From an uncultured Desulfatiglans sp. (GTDB lineage: Bacteria > Desulfobacterota > DSM-4660 > Desulfatiglandales > Desulfatiglandaceae), in assembly GCA_900498135.1 (NCBI GenBank), contig LR026961.1:1518375-1582374 (forward strand): DNA of 64,000 bases, given 5' to 3'. Under the pieces are notes generated by a model. That model was not told where the DNA came from, did no database searches, and saw only the letters and a program-made list of their open reading frames with translations. Position 1 is the stretch's first letter; each line of letters begins with the position of its first letter. Positions 8,907 through 17,539 of the stretch are shown piece after piece. Made by a program: the position numbers and the translations under genes.

Positions 8907-10279
8907 TTTCCCGCCGTGTCATGGAGACCCTCAGGAACATCGTCGGTCCGGAACATCTCAGACTCGATCCATTGGATTTCGAGGCCTACGCGACCGACGG
9001 GACCAAGCTTCGCTTTATGCCGGATGCCGTCATCTTTCCAGGAAACGCTCAGGAAGTCTCAGCCATTCTGATCCAGGCCGACCAGGAAAGATTTCCGGTC
9101 ATCCCCCGTGGAGCGGGCACCGGCATGAGCGGTGGAGCCCTGCCGGTTGCCGGAGGGCTGGTCCTGTCGCTGGAACGCTTCGACCGGATCCTGCTGATCG
9201 ACGAGGACAATCTGATCGCCAAGGTCGAGCCGGGGGTGATCACGGCCCATCTTCAGGCCGAGGTCGAAAAGCGCGCCCTGTTCTATCCACCCGACCCTGC
9301 CAGCAGCGACATATCCACCATCGGCGGGAATGTGGCCGAGTGCGCCGGAGGGCTCCGGGCGGTCAAATACGGCGTCACGAGGGATTATATCCTGGGCCTT
9401 ACCGCGGTTCTCCCGACCGGCGAGATCCTGAAGACCGGGGTCGAAACGATGAAGGGCGTCGTGGGCTATGACCTCACCCGCCTGTTGATCGGCTCGGAAG
9501 GCACGCTGGCAGTGGTGACGGAAATCACGGTGCGGCTGATGCCCCGGCCCGAGACGCAGCGGACCATGATCGCTTTCTTCCCGGAGGTGGCCCAGGCGGT
9601 CGAGACCGTGGGGCGGATCATTCGGCGCGGGGTCCTTCCTTCCACTCTTGAATTGATGGACAGCCGGAGCATCGCCTGCGTGCGGGACGAGATCGCCCTG
9701 GAGGTGCCGGAAGGGACGGAGGCCTTACTGTTGATCGAGGTGGACGGGGGCCGGGAAGAGGTGGACCGAGATGCCTTGCGGGTTCGTCAGGTCTGTGAGA
9801 TGAGCGGCGTTTCAGGGTTTTTGGCGGCTGATGACCGCGCGGGAGCGGAGACGCTCTGGGAAGCGCGCCGCAATCTCTCCCCTTCCCTTTACAAGCTCAG
9901 GCCGCACAAGGTGAGCGAAGACATCGTCGTGCCCCGCAGCCGTATGGCCGAGCTCGTGAAGTTCCTGGACGCCATGAGCCGGCGCTACGGTTTGCCGATC
10001 CCCGCGTTCGGCCATGCCGGGGACGGCAATCTGCACGTCAATATCATGTTGGACAAGACCGATCCCTTGGAGTGTTCGAAGGCGGAGGAGATTGTCAAGG
10101 CCCTTTTCCAAAAAGTCATCGCGATGGGCGGGACCCTGTCCGGGGAGCACGGCATCGGGATTACCAAGGCCCGCTATCTCGGGATGGAGATTAGTCCTGC
10201 AGGCATTGCGCTGATGCAGCGGATCAAGAACGCCTTTGATCCGCATGGCATTCTCAATCCCGGCAAGATGATGATCTGA
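8903..10279 (+). CDS. FAD-binding oxidase, D-lactate/glycolate dehydrogenase (GlcD) type
   Basis: The 458-residue flavoprotein has the PCMH-type FAD domain (VIPRGAGTGMSGGALPVAGGLVLSL, then DPASSDISTIGGNVAECAGGLRAVKYG) and the C-terminal FAD-oxidase domain ending in GHAGDGNLHVNI, GEHGIGITK and FDPHGILNPGKM. Family members oxidise 2-hydroxy acids (D-lactate, glycolate, D-2-hydroxyglutarate). No iron-sulfur GlcF partner follows. Its ATG overlaps the recR stop, so it is cotranscribed with recR and probably translationally coupled to it, an odd pairing for a metabolic enzyme. It converges on the phosphofructokinase gene. Confidence 0.93.
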   Translation: MISRRVMETLRNIVGPEHLRLDPLDFEAYATDGTKLRFMPDAVIFPGNAQEVSAILIQADQERFPVIPRGAGTGMSGGALPVAGGLVLSLERFDRILLIDEDNLIAKVEPGVITAHLQAEVEKRALFYPPDPASSDISTIGGNVAECAGGLRAVKYGVTRDYILGLTAVLPTGEILKTGVETMKGVVGYDLTRLLIGSEGTLAVVTEITVRLMPRPETQRTMIAFFPEVAQAVETVGRIIRRGVLPSTLELMDSRSIACVRDEIALEVPEGTEALLLIEVDGGREEVDRDALRVRQVCEMSGVSGFLAADDRAGAETLWEARRNLSPSLYKLRPHKVSEDIVVPRSRMAELVKFLDAMSRRYGLPIPAFGHAGDGNLHVNIMLDKTDPLECSKAEEIVKALFQKVIAMGGTLSGEHGIGITKARYLGMEISPAGIALMQRIKNAFDPHGILNPGKMMI

Positions 10280-10350
10280 TAGCGCCCTCTTTTGCAGAGT
10301 AAGCAGCAAAGCGATGGCCAAAAGCCCCTCGCCAAGCGGTTTGGTCGGCA

Positions 10351-11454
10351 TTAGAGGATCTTGTCGAGGCTCTTGTAATCCTTGGTGTTGTAGTATTTTT
10401 CGACGTCGACGAGACTGAGGCGTTCCAGGGCTTTCTTGAGCGGAACGCTCGTGATTTCGCCGTGCTTCAAACTCGTCATTCGTCCGAAATCCTCGTTGAC
10501 GATCATGTCGACCGCAGCGATCCCGAATTTGCGTCCCATCCGGCGGTCGTGCGCCGTCGGCGGCCCCCCCCGCTGAAGGTGCCGCAGGGCGACATAGCGT
10601 ACCTCCATATCGGTCTGCTTCTGAATTTCCTCTGCAATGAAACCGCCGATGCCCCCGAGATACGTATGCCCGAATCCATCCCTCCCACGCTTTTCATAGA
10701 CCTCGGCCATGCCCCGCGGCTTGGCGCCTTCCGCTACCAGCACGATGCTGTAGCGCTTGCCGCTCTGGCGTTGCTGCTTGAGGATCTCGATCACCCGTTC
10801 CAGGAGGAAGTCATGCTCCGGAATGAGGATCACGGCCGAGCCCGATGCCTCGCCGCCTTCGAGCGCTAGCCAGCCGGCCTTGCGGCCCATGCACTCGACT
10901 ACGAAGATCCGGCTGTGGGAGCCGGCCGTCGTGCGGAGACGGTCGATGTCGGAGGTGATGGTATTGAGGGCCGAATCGAAGCCCAGCGTGTATTCGGTCT
11001 CGGAGAGGTCGCGGTCTATGGTCTTGGGGATGCCGACGACCTTTAACCCCTGCTTGTAAAGTTTATACGCCACCCCGAGGTTGTCGAAGCCGCCGATGAC
11101 GACCAGGGCGTCCAAACCGAGCTTCTGATAATTCTCCATCAGCACGGCGGATTCGTCCTTCTGGGGATCGAAAGGATTCAGGCGGGTGGTGCCGAGGCGA
11201 GTGCCGCCGTAACGATCCCAGGTTCGTACATTATCGAGATTGAGAGGTATGATCCACTGCTTGACGCTTTCCGGTTTCTCCGGTTTGATTTCTATCAGGC
11301 CTTTCCACCCGTCGATGATACCGACGATGTCGAACATGACACCGCGCCGCGGGACGAGATCCTTATCCAGGGCCGAGTTGACCAGCCAGTGGATGGTGCT
11401 GTTGATTCCCGGGCAGTCGCCGCCTGCAGACAAAACGCCCACTTTTATTTTCAT
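10351..11454 (-). CDS. 6-phosphofructokinase (PfkA superfamily), probably pyrophosphate-type
   Basis: The 367-residue cytosolic enzyme phosphorylates fructose-6-phosphate. Motifs are GGDCPGIN at 11-18, GGFDN at 121-125, PKTIDRD at 143-149 and VVECMGRKAGWLAL. The lysine in PKTID and an aspartate at the position matching E. coli G104 are the residues that mark pyrophosphate-dependent or mixed forms. However, the preceding residue, normally acidic (GGDG or GGED), is Phe here. I chose the ATG at 11454 with GGAGG 6-10 nt upstream over the ATG at 11517, which adds a non-homologous leader. Phosphoryl donor is inferred, not shown. Confidence 0.88.
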   Translation of the reverse strand: MKIKVGVLSAGGDCPGINSTIHWLVNSALDKDLVPRRGVMFDIVGIIDGWKGLIEIKPEKPESVKQWIIPLNLDNVRTWDRYGGTRLGTTRLNPFDPQKDESAVLMENYQKLGLDALVVIGGFDNLGVAYKLYKQGLKVVGIPKTIDRDLSETEYTLGFDSALNTITSDIDRLRTTAGSHSRIFVVECMGRKAGWLALEGGEASGSAVILIPEHDFLLERVIEILKQQRQSGKRYSIVLVAEGAKPRGMAEVYEKRGRDGFGHTYLGGIGGFIAEEIQKQTDMEVRYVALRHLQRGGPPTAHDRRMGRKFGIAAVDMIVNEDFGRMTSLKHGEITSVPLKKALERLSLVDVEKYYNTKDYKSLDKIL

Positions 11455-11614
11455 TGGAGGCCTCCGGCCAAAAAATGATAAACTGAGCAATGAATCGCGG
11501 TTTTTAAACAAAAGCATAATGCAAAAGCGGCCGGCCTGTCAAGAAATGGCCCCGTGTGCCGCTGAGGCCTTGTTGACCGGAATGATTTCATAGGCAAAAG
11601 GATGCCGAAGGATT

Positions 11615-12391
11615 ATGGGGTTTTTTGAAGCTGCGCTATTGGGCATGATCCAGGGGTTGACGGAATTTCTGCCCGTCAGCAGTTCCGGCCACCTGGTCGT
11701 TTTGCAGCATCTATTGGGGTTCAGAGAGCCCGAGCTGTTTCTTGACAGCGCGTTGCACGTTGGGACTCTCGTCGCGGTCTGCATCTTTTTCCGTCGGGAC
11801 CTGAAGGAAATGACCACGGCCACCCTGCGGCTCAGGATGGACGATCCGCAGACCAGGCTGGTTGCCGCCGTGCTGATCGGCTCGATTCCGACGGCGCTGA
11901 TCGGCCTGGTCTTCAAAGAGCCCCTCGAGGCCCTTTTCGCGTCTGTGTCAACCGTTGGAATAATGCTGATCATGACCGGCATCGTATTGACCCTGACCGG
12001 TTTCGTCTCGAAAAATCATGCCAGGCTTTCTTCTGTTCCCTGGTATGCAGCACTGGCTGTAGGCGTGGCGCAGGGGCTCGCCATTACACCCGGCATCTCG
12101 CGCTCCGGGGCGACCATAGCCGCCGGGCTTTTTCTGGGATTGAACCGTGAACTGGCCGGGCGGTATTCGTTCCTGCTGGCTATTCCCGCCATCTTCGGGG
12201 CGCTTCTCCTTCAGTTGGGGGCCGAGAACCTGGGAAGCGCAGGTTTGCTGCCTGTTGCGGCCGGTTTCTGCACGGCAGCCCTCGTGGGTCTCTTCGCGCT
12301 GAAGGTCTTGATGGCGGTGGTGCGCCAGGGCCGCCTGGCCTATTTTGCACCTTACTGTTTTGCGCTCGGGGCCACGATCCTTATTTTTTGA
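11615..12391 (+). CDS. uppP: Undecaprenyl-diphosphatase UppP/BacA
   Basis: The 258-residue polytopic membrane protein removes the terminal phosphate from undecaprenyl pyrophosphate on the outer face of the inner membrane. Both family signatures are present: QGLTEFLPVSSSGHL at residues 13-27 and TPGISRSGATIAAG near residue 152-165. Length is normal. A GAAGGA-like site precedes the ATG. The next gene downstream encodes a DUF368 transporter of undecaprenyl phosphate. Confidence 0.95.
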   Translation: MGFFEAALLGMIQGLTEFLPVSSSGHLVVLQHLLGFREPELFLDSALHVGTLVAVCIFFRRDLKEMTTATLRLRMDDPQTRLVAAVLIGSIPTALIGLVFKEPLEALFASVSTVGIMLIMTGIVLTLTGFVSKNHARLSSVPWYAALAVGVAQGLAITPGISRSGATIAAGLFLGLNRELAGRYSFLLAIPAIFGALLLQLGAENLGSAGLLPVAAGFCTAALVGLFALKVLMAVVRQGRLAYFAPYCFALGATILIF

Positions 12392-12655
12392 GAGGGAGGG
12401 GCTGTAGGCAACGCCAGAGCAGCCGGCGGGGTGATGCACAGGGATGATCCGCTTCGATCTCGAGAAAATGATCCTGCGCAACCACGCTTTCATTCAAGGG
12501 GGCGGATCGTCGGTTTCGGCATGGATCTGAGCCATGGCCTGTGCGGCGCGATGAAGGCTGCTTTGGGGCAAACGGCCAGACGGATTATGCCGCAAAAACG
12601 TGGTCTTACGATGAGAGAGAGAATGGTTTCAGGCGGATTCAGGGAGAGGGCTGTA

Positions 12656-13567
12656 ATGGACAAGTACAAGAAGCCGGGAGCGTTGTCCGGTTCGATGGCG
12701 CTTTTGAGGGAGGATGCGTTGATCGCGCTCAAGGGCGTCTGCATGGGTGCCGCCGATGTGGTTCCGGGCGTTTCCGGGGGGACCATGGCCTTCATTCTCG
12801 GAATCTACGAAAGATTGATCCGTGCGATTCGTTCCTTTGACGCGGAAGCGCTGAAGATGCTGCTCAAGGGGGATTTCAGAGGCGCCGCCGACCATGTCGC
12901 CTGGCGCTTTCTTCTGACCCTGGGGATCGGTATCCTGACTGCGATTTTTTCCCTGGCGCGTCTCCTGAGCTGGCTTCTTCGGGATCATCCGATCTTCATC
13001 TGGTCCTTTTTTTTCGGCCTCATCGTGGCGTCCGTCGTGGTCGTCGGCCGCCGGGTCTCGGCATGGCGCCCCATGTTGTTTGTGACGTTCATTGGAGGGC
13101 TTTTAGGCGCCTACTGGCTGGTGGGTCTCGTGCCGGTCGCTCCGCCCGACGCGGCCTGGTATCTTTTCATGAGCGGCGCGGTCGCCATCTGTGCCATGAT
13201 ACTCCCGGGGATTTCAGGTTCTTTTGTCCTGGTGCTGTTGGGCAAATACCAGACCGTACTCGATGCCGTCAACGAGCGTGACATGGTGGCCCTTGGCCTG
13301 CTGGCCCTTGGGGCTTGCGTCGGGCTCGCTGCGTTTTCGCGCCTTCTCGGTTGGCTGCTCGATCGCTACCATGATGCCATGGTAGCGGTCTTGACAGGTC
13401 TGATGCTCGGGTCGCTCCGCAAGGTGTGGCCTTGGAAGGAGGCCGCCGCGCAGATCAACTCGCTTCCTCCCGAGTGGAATGGAGAGGTCCTGGGGGCCTT
13501 GCTGCTGATGATGATGGGGTTTATGCTCGTTCTGGGGCTGGATCGATTGGCAGTCCGGTCGGCCTAG
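12656..13567 (+). CDS. DUF368 polyprenyl-phosphate transporter (PopT-like)
   Basis: The 303-residue multispanning protein has the DUF368 signatures KGVCMGAADVVPGVSGGTMAFILGIYERLI near the N terminus and MILPGISGSFVLVLLGKY in the middle, two related GxSG re-entrant-type motifs. DUF368 proteins have been shown in other bacteria to flip undecaprenyl phosphate back across the membrane. Adjacency to uppP fits this. The ATG at 12656 has GGGAGAGGG just upstream; in-frame codons upstream to 12431 encode unlikely sequence. The stop overlaps the convergent lptD stop by 3 bases. Confidence 0.93.
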   Translation: MDKYKKPGALSGSMALLREDALIALKGVCMGAADVVPGVSGGTMAFILGIYERLIRAIRSFDAEALKMLLKGDFRGAADHVAWRFLLTLGIGILTAIFSLARLLSWLLRDHPIFIWSFFFGLIVASVVVVGRRVSAWRPMLFVTFIGGLLGAYWLVGLVPVAPPDAAWYLFMSGAVAICAMILPGISGSFVLVLLGKYQTVLDAVNERDMVALGLLALGACVGLAAFSRLLGWLLDRYHDAMVAVLTGLMLGSLRKVWPWKEAAAQINSLPPEWNGEVLGALLLMMMGFMLVLGLDRLAVRSA

Positions 13568-15816
13568 TCGCGGTCGTCTTCGACCCTCGTCCACGAGCTG
13601 TGCGCACCGATTTCTCCGAGACCGAAAAGCTCGATCATGATCCCCACCCGTGAGTCGGCCTCGGTGTTCTCCAAAAAGAGGCTGGTCGCCCAGCATTGGC
13701 TTCGATAGCCCAGCCAATAACGGCTGGAGATGTTTTCCTTTTCCTCTATGTTTCTCTCGAGGGACGTTCCCGCCCATAGGCCGTAAAAAAGGTTCACGTC
13801 GACCAGGAAATTCAGGTCCTGTTGTCCGTCGCGCCGGTACACGTAGTCGAGCCGATAATAATCGCGCAGACCGTTGCGCCTGTCGAGGGCCATATCCAAC
13901 GAAACGGTCGTCGAAACGATTTCCTTGTCGTAATGATCCCATTGGGCATTTCCCCGCAGGTCCACCCTGGGGAGGGGACGCAGGACGAGGTCTGCCTCGA
14001 GGGGGGTGAACGGCCGTTCATCATACGGATCATCGGGGTGACGGGCCTCGCCGATATCGTATCCCTGCGTGAGGTCGAAGGTGGCCCATTGGCGGTAGGA
14101 AACCGCCCCCTTTTCGTCTTCCAGGCGGGCATCCAGAAAATTTTCGAGGCTGACTTCGAACACGTTGGCCGGTCGCTCGCGCATGATGTCTTCGAACCAG
14201 GGCACGGCCTGCTTCTCTTCCTTCAAGGAGCGGTACCGATAGGCGAAAGAGGGCCTGATCTTGTGCTTCAGCTTCCTGGCCCCCATCCAGTCGATCGGAT
14301 AGATCCGGTCCAGGTTGGTGGACAACTCGGCTGCCAGTTCGTAGGCCTGATTGGAATCCCGGTCGTTCTCGCCGGTGGACTCGCGCTCGATCCATCGGGC
14401 GTTGTAAATGTAGCGCACGGAGGGCTCGAATTCCAAATAACGCCCCGGGAAAAAGGGAAACCGGGCCTCGGGGGCGAGAGACAACCGATGCCCCGTGTCC
14501 CCGGCATCCCGCCAGACGTAGGTGTAGTCGGAGCCGAGGGCGGTGAACAGGGGGAAGTCGAAATATTTGCGCGGCAGCATATTGAAATAGAGATCCCCCA
14601 GCGGTTGGGCGGTCCGATCGGCGGCCAAATCTTCGGGCCGCTGATAGTAAGCGGTTCCACCCTGAAGGCTGTAGCCGCTGCTGTCCCGAGCGAGTCGCAC
14701 GGCCGAACGGCGCAGGGGCGCGTACCGTTCGTCGAGAGGCCGCCCCCAATCGTCTGCAAGATCGGGCCTGGCATCGAATCCGAGCGGGCCTTCATCGAAT
14801 TCGCGCAGGTAGTCCTGGTCGCTCACGTAGTCCAGATCCGCTTTTGCCATCATGCCGGCCGGGAGGGCCTGGTCGGCGCGCCCCCTCAGCCAGTAGCGGG
14901 TTTGGTTGGTGCGCGGCAGCGGACTGACATCCAGAGAATCGCTGTCGGCCATATTCTTCGGGCTTTCATCGTCGGAGAGGACATCCGCCAGGAAGCTTCC
15001 CTTCGAGCGGGGGTCCAGGATGTAGTTGAACTCGACCCCCTGCATATAGCCTCGTTGGCTCAGGTATCGCTGGTAAAAAGTGGCATCGGCCTGGTCCGAG
15101 ATGGCCCAGAAAAAGGGAATTTCGATATCGGCTCCGTTCAGGCTCGAGTAGCCGATGCGCGGCGGAAGCAGGCCGGTCTGGCGCTTGGTCTTGGCGGGAA
15201 AGATCATGTAAGGAAGATAAAGCACCGGCATGTCTTTGACGCGGAAGGAGGCGCCTTCGACCGTACCGTATCCCTCCACGGTGACCTTGACCTTGCTGCC
15301 TGTAATGAACCAGGCGGGGTCCGGGCCGTCGCAGGTCGTCAGCCGGGCCTCGTGGATCAGGTAGGTATCCGGGCCGACCTTTTCCATGTGCTTTCCGCTG
15401 ATGTAGACGTGGTTTTGCTTGAGAAAAAGAACGCCGTTCGTAATGCTCCCGGTCTGGGTCTGCAGGTTGAAGACCGCGTGGTCCCCGGTGAAGGTGTCCC
15501 CGCCGCTCTTGAGCCGTACGTTGCCCCAGACCTCGGCGATGCCGGTCCTCTGGTCGTAAAAGGCTTCGTCGGCATAAAGCGACTGTGCCCCTTTCGTGAT
15601 GATGACGTTGCCTTTGGCCTTGTATTGCTGAGTCCTGTTGTCATAGCCGAGTTCATCTCCGAATATCTCCCACGGGATGTCCGGCGACAGGACCGTATCG
15701 ACCCGCCTGCCCCACTCCTGGCACCAGCCGGAGGAGGTTCCGGCCGCCATTGTGGACAGGAAAAAACCGGCGGTGAGGAGAATCGCGATGAGCCGGGGTG
15801 TGCCGGTATGATGCAT
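13564..15816 (-). CDS. lptD: LPS-assembly protein LptD (OstA)
   Basis: The 750-residue outer-membrane protein inserts lipopolysaccharide into the outer leaflet with LptE. After a signal peptide (LIAILLTAGFFLSTMAAG) comes the LptA/OstA jelly-roll region (EIFGDELGYDNRTQQYKAKG, ADEAFYDQRTGIAEVWG). The LPS-assembly C domain starts at PVLYLPYMIFPAKTKRQTGLL, with a long beta-barrel after it. I chose the ATG at 15816, with GAAGGA about 7 nt upstream. It lies 34 bp after folC in the same direction, so the two are probably cotranscribed. Confidence 0.94.
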   Translation of the reverse strand: MHHTGTPRLIAILLTAGFFLSTMAAGTSSGWCQEWGRRVDTVLSPDIPWEIFGDELGYDNRTQQYKAKGNVIITKGAQSLYADEAFYDQRTGIAEVWGNVRLKSGGDTFTGDHAVFNLQTQTGSITNGVLFLKQNHVYISGKHMEKVGPDTYLIHEARLTTCDGPDPAWFITGSKVKVTVEGYGTVEGASFRVKDMPVLYLPYMIFPAKTKRQTGLLPPRIGYSSLNGADIEIPFFWAISDQADATFYQRYLSQRGYMQGVEFNYILDPRSKGSFLADVLSDDESPKNMADSDSLDVSPLPRTNQTRYWLRGRADQALPAGMMAKADLDYVSDQDYLREFDEGPLGFDARPDLADDWGRPLDERYAPLRRSAVRLARDSSGYSLQGGTAYYQRPEDLAADRTAQPLGDLYFNMLPRKYFDFPLFTALGSDYTYVWRDAGDTGHRLSLAPEARFPFFPGRYLEFEPSVRYIYNARWIERESTGENDRDSNQAYELAAELSTNLDRIYPIDWMGARKLKHKIRPSFAYRYRSLKEEKQAVPWFEDIMRERPANVFEVSLENFLDARLEDEKGAVSYRQWATFDLTQGYDIGEARHPDDPYDERPFTPLEADLVLRPLPRVDLRGNAQWDHYDKEIVSTTVSLDMALDRRNGLRDYYRLDYVYRRDGQQDLNFLVDVNLFYGLWAGTSLERNIEEKENISSRYWLGYRSQCWATSLFLENTEADSRVGIMIELFGLGEIGAHSSWTRVEDDRD

Positions 15817-15850
15817 GACAACGTCCTTCGCAGCCTGCCGCGCCAAATGG

Positions 15851-17143
15851 CTAGGGCGGATCAGGTTGGTTCCTGAGGGGGTCGAAGACGACGAGGGCCT
15901 CCCCGACGGTAAAAAGAGAGCCACAGATCAGGATGACATCCTCTTTTCCGGCCAGTGAACGCGCCCTGGCGATGGCTTCCGGGATGGAGCCGACGGTTTC
16001 CCCGGGAGGCGCATGGGTTCCCGCCGCCGACATGAGCTGTTTCGGGTCGGCCGCTCGGGCATAGACCGGCCGGGTGTAGATGACATACGAACTGATGGGC
16101 AGGATGCCGGAGAGAACGCCGGGGATGTCTTTGTCCTCCATGATGCCGATTACGAGGATCAGGCGCCTGCCGGGGAATTCCGACTGGACCGCCGCGGCCA
16201 GGTGCCGCATGGCGGCTGGGTTGTGCGCGCCGTCCAGGACGATGACCGGCTCCTCGGATACCACGTGCATCCTGCCGGGCCAGAAGGCCTTTTGAAGGCC
16301 CCTGCGCATGTGCTCCTCTGAAACCGCCCACCCGGTCTCCCGCAGCTCTTCGGCCAGCGCGAGGGCAAGGGCGGCATTCCGGCTTTGATAACAGCCTCTG
16401 AGGCCGAGCTGCAGGTCTCGGAGGGACTGAAAGCGGCCGTAAAAGTTGAGACCGCGCGGCGTTTTGCGGTAGCGGATTTCTTTGCCGATCCGATACAGGG
16501 GAGCCCCCTTTTCCCGGGCGATGCCTTCGAAGACGGAGAGGACGGCAGGCTGTTGGGCGGCCGTGAATACCGGCACACCGGGCTTGATGATGCCTGCCTT
16601 TTCCCAGGCGATCTGGCGGAGCGTCCTTCCCAGATAGGCCTGGTGCTCCAGGGAGATATTGGTAATGGCGGAAACAAAGGGGGTAACGAGGTTGGTGGCA
16701 TCCAGCCGTCCGCCCATCCCTACTTCGAGGATAGCAAGATCCGTTTGGCGGCGTTTGAAATAGACCAAGGCCATGGCGGTCACCGCCTCGAAGAAGGTCG
16801 GCGGCTCCTCGGGAACGATAGCCCCGAGGGTTTCTCGGATCAGTGAAACCGCCTCCTGCGGGGACATTTCTTCGCCGTTGATGCGGAAACGCTCCGTGAA
16901 GCGAACGAGATGCGGGGAGGAATAAAACCCGACACGGTATCCGGCTTCCTCGAGGATGGCGGCAAGGAATACGGAGACGGACCCCTTCCCGTTCGTACCA
17001 GCGATGTGGACGTATCGCTCGCCGAGATGCGGGTTTCCGAAGGCCTCGAGGAGATGAGCCGTCTGGGACAGCCCGAACTTGATGCCGAACTTCTGCAGCC
17101 GGTATAGGGAACCGAGCGCTTCTTGGTAGGATGATGGTTGCAT
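15851..17143 (-). CDS. folC: Bifunctional folylpolyglutamate synthase / dihydrofolate synthase
   Basis: The 430-residue Mur-ligase-type enzyme adds glutamate to dihydropteroate or folates. The ATP loop is GTNGKGSV around residues 49-56. ILEVGMGGRLDATN, ITNISLEHQAYLG, GIIKPGVP and VLDGAHNPAAM follow in the family order. Length is normal. A full copy of the dispersed palindromic repeat occupies the DNA immediately upstream of its start, so any mRNA leader would contain it. Confidence 0.95.
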   Translation of the reverse strand: MQPSSYQEALGSLYRLQKFGIKFGLSQTAHLLEAFGNPHLGERYVHIAGTNGKGSVSVFLAAILEEAGYRVGFYSSPHLVRFTERFRINGEEMSPQEAVSLIRETLGAIVPEEPPTFFEAVTAMALVYFKRRQTDLAILEVGMGGRLDATNLVTPFVSAITNISLEHQAYLGRTLRQIAWEKAGIIKPGVPVFTAAQQPAVLSVFEGIAREKGAPLYRIGKEIRYRKTPRGLNFYGRFQSLRDLQLGLRGCYQSRNAALALALAEELRETGWAVSEEHMRRGLQKAFWPGRMHVVSEEPVIVLDGAHNPAAMRHLAAAVQSEFPGRRLILVIGIMEDKDIPGVLSGILPISSYVIYTRPVYARAADPKQLMSAAGTHAPPGETVGSIPEAIARARSLAGKEDVILICGSLFTVGEALVVFDPLRNQPDPP

Positions 17144-17159
17144 AGTCTTTATCTGGTTT

Positions 17160-17327
17160 CCATCCGGAAATGGCCTTTTTGGCCAATCTCGGCGTCAATC
17201 TGCACGTTTGCTTGTGCGGCGACATGTAGGTCGCCTCCGCGCAAACGCTTGATTTCCTTGATATTGGCCAAAAATCCTCATTTCCGGATTGGAAACCGGG
17301 TTCTACCGGAAAATCATTTCCGGATGG
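17160..17327 (+). repeat. Dispersed palindromic repeat, full copy A
   Basis: The 168-bp element is bounded by CCATCCGGAAATGG and CATTTCCGGATGG. Inside are inverted TTTTTGGCC / GGCCAAAAA segments, a large stem-loop (CGTTTGC...GGCGAC / GTCGCC...GCAAACG), an internal TCATTTCCGGATTGG, and a small hairpin around ACCGG..CCGG. Aligned by eye with copy B (36872-37041), I count 13 differences in 168 positions. It sits between folC (start 17143) and the end of the RND gene. The rest of the gap 17144-17539 holds GC-rich hairpins but no gene. Confidence 0.9.
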
Positions 17328-17499
17328 GATCTATCTGGGTATAGGGTGTTCCGGCGAGGCTTCCAGCCCGTATTGCGCTACGATGGTGAGCCGCCCGGTC
17401 GGGCGGAGAACCCGCCGTTGAGGCGGGCTGGCCGGCCGGGCCCGGATTCCATTCGAAAGTGGTCCGTATATTCTTCAATGGACGGGGCTTTGTCAATTC

Positions 17500-17524
17500 A
17501 AAAGATACCGGCCGACGCGGCCGG
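17500..17524 (-). terminator. Intrinsic terminator after the efflux operon
   Basis: On the minus strand CCGGCC-GCGTC-GGCCGG (17524-17508) is followed by TATCTTTT, starting 16 nt after the stop of the RND pump gene. A TTGACA (17496-17491) just beyond it could be the -35 box of a folC promoter, but the matching -10 region is poor. Confidence 0.65.
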
Positions 17525-17539
17525 AGAACGGTCGTTTCA

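Noticed and set aside
13822-15876. Long open frame (684 codons) antisense to lptD
   Set aside because: Its translation is Gly/Val/Arg-rich shadow sequence in a GC-rich gene; the opposite strand gives an unmistakable LptD.
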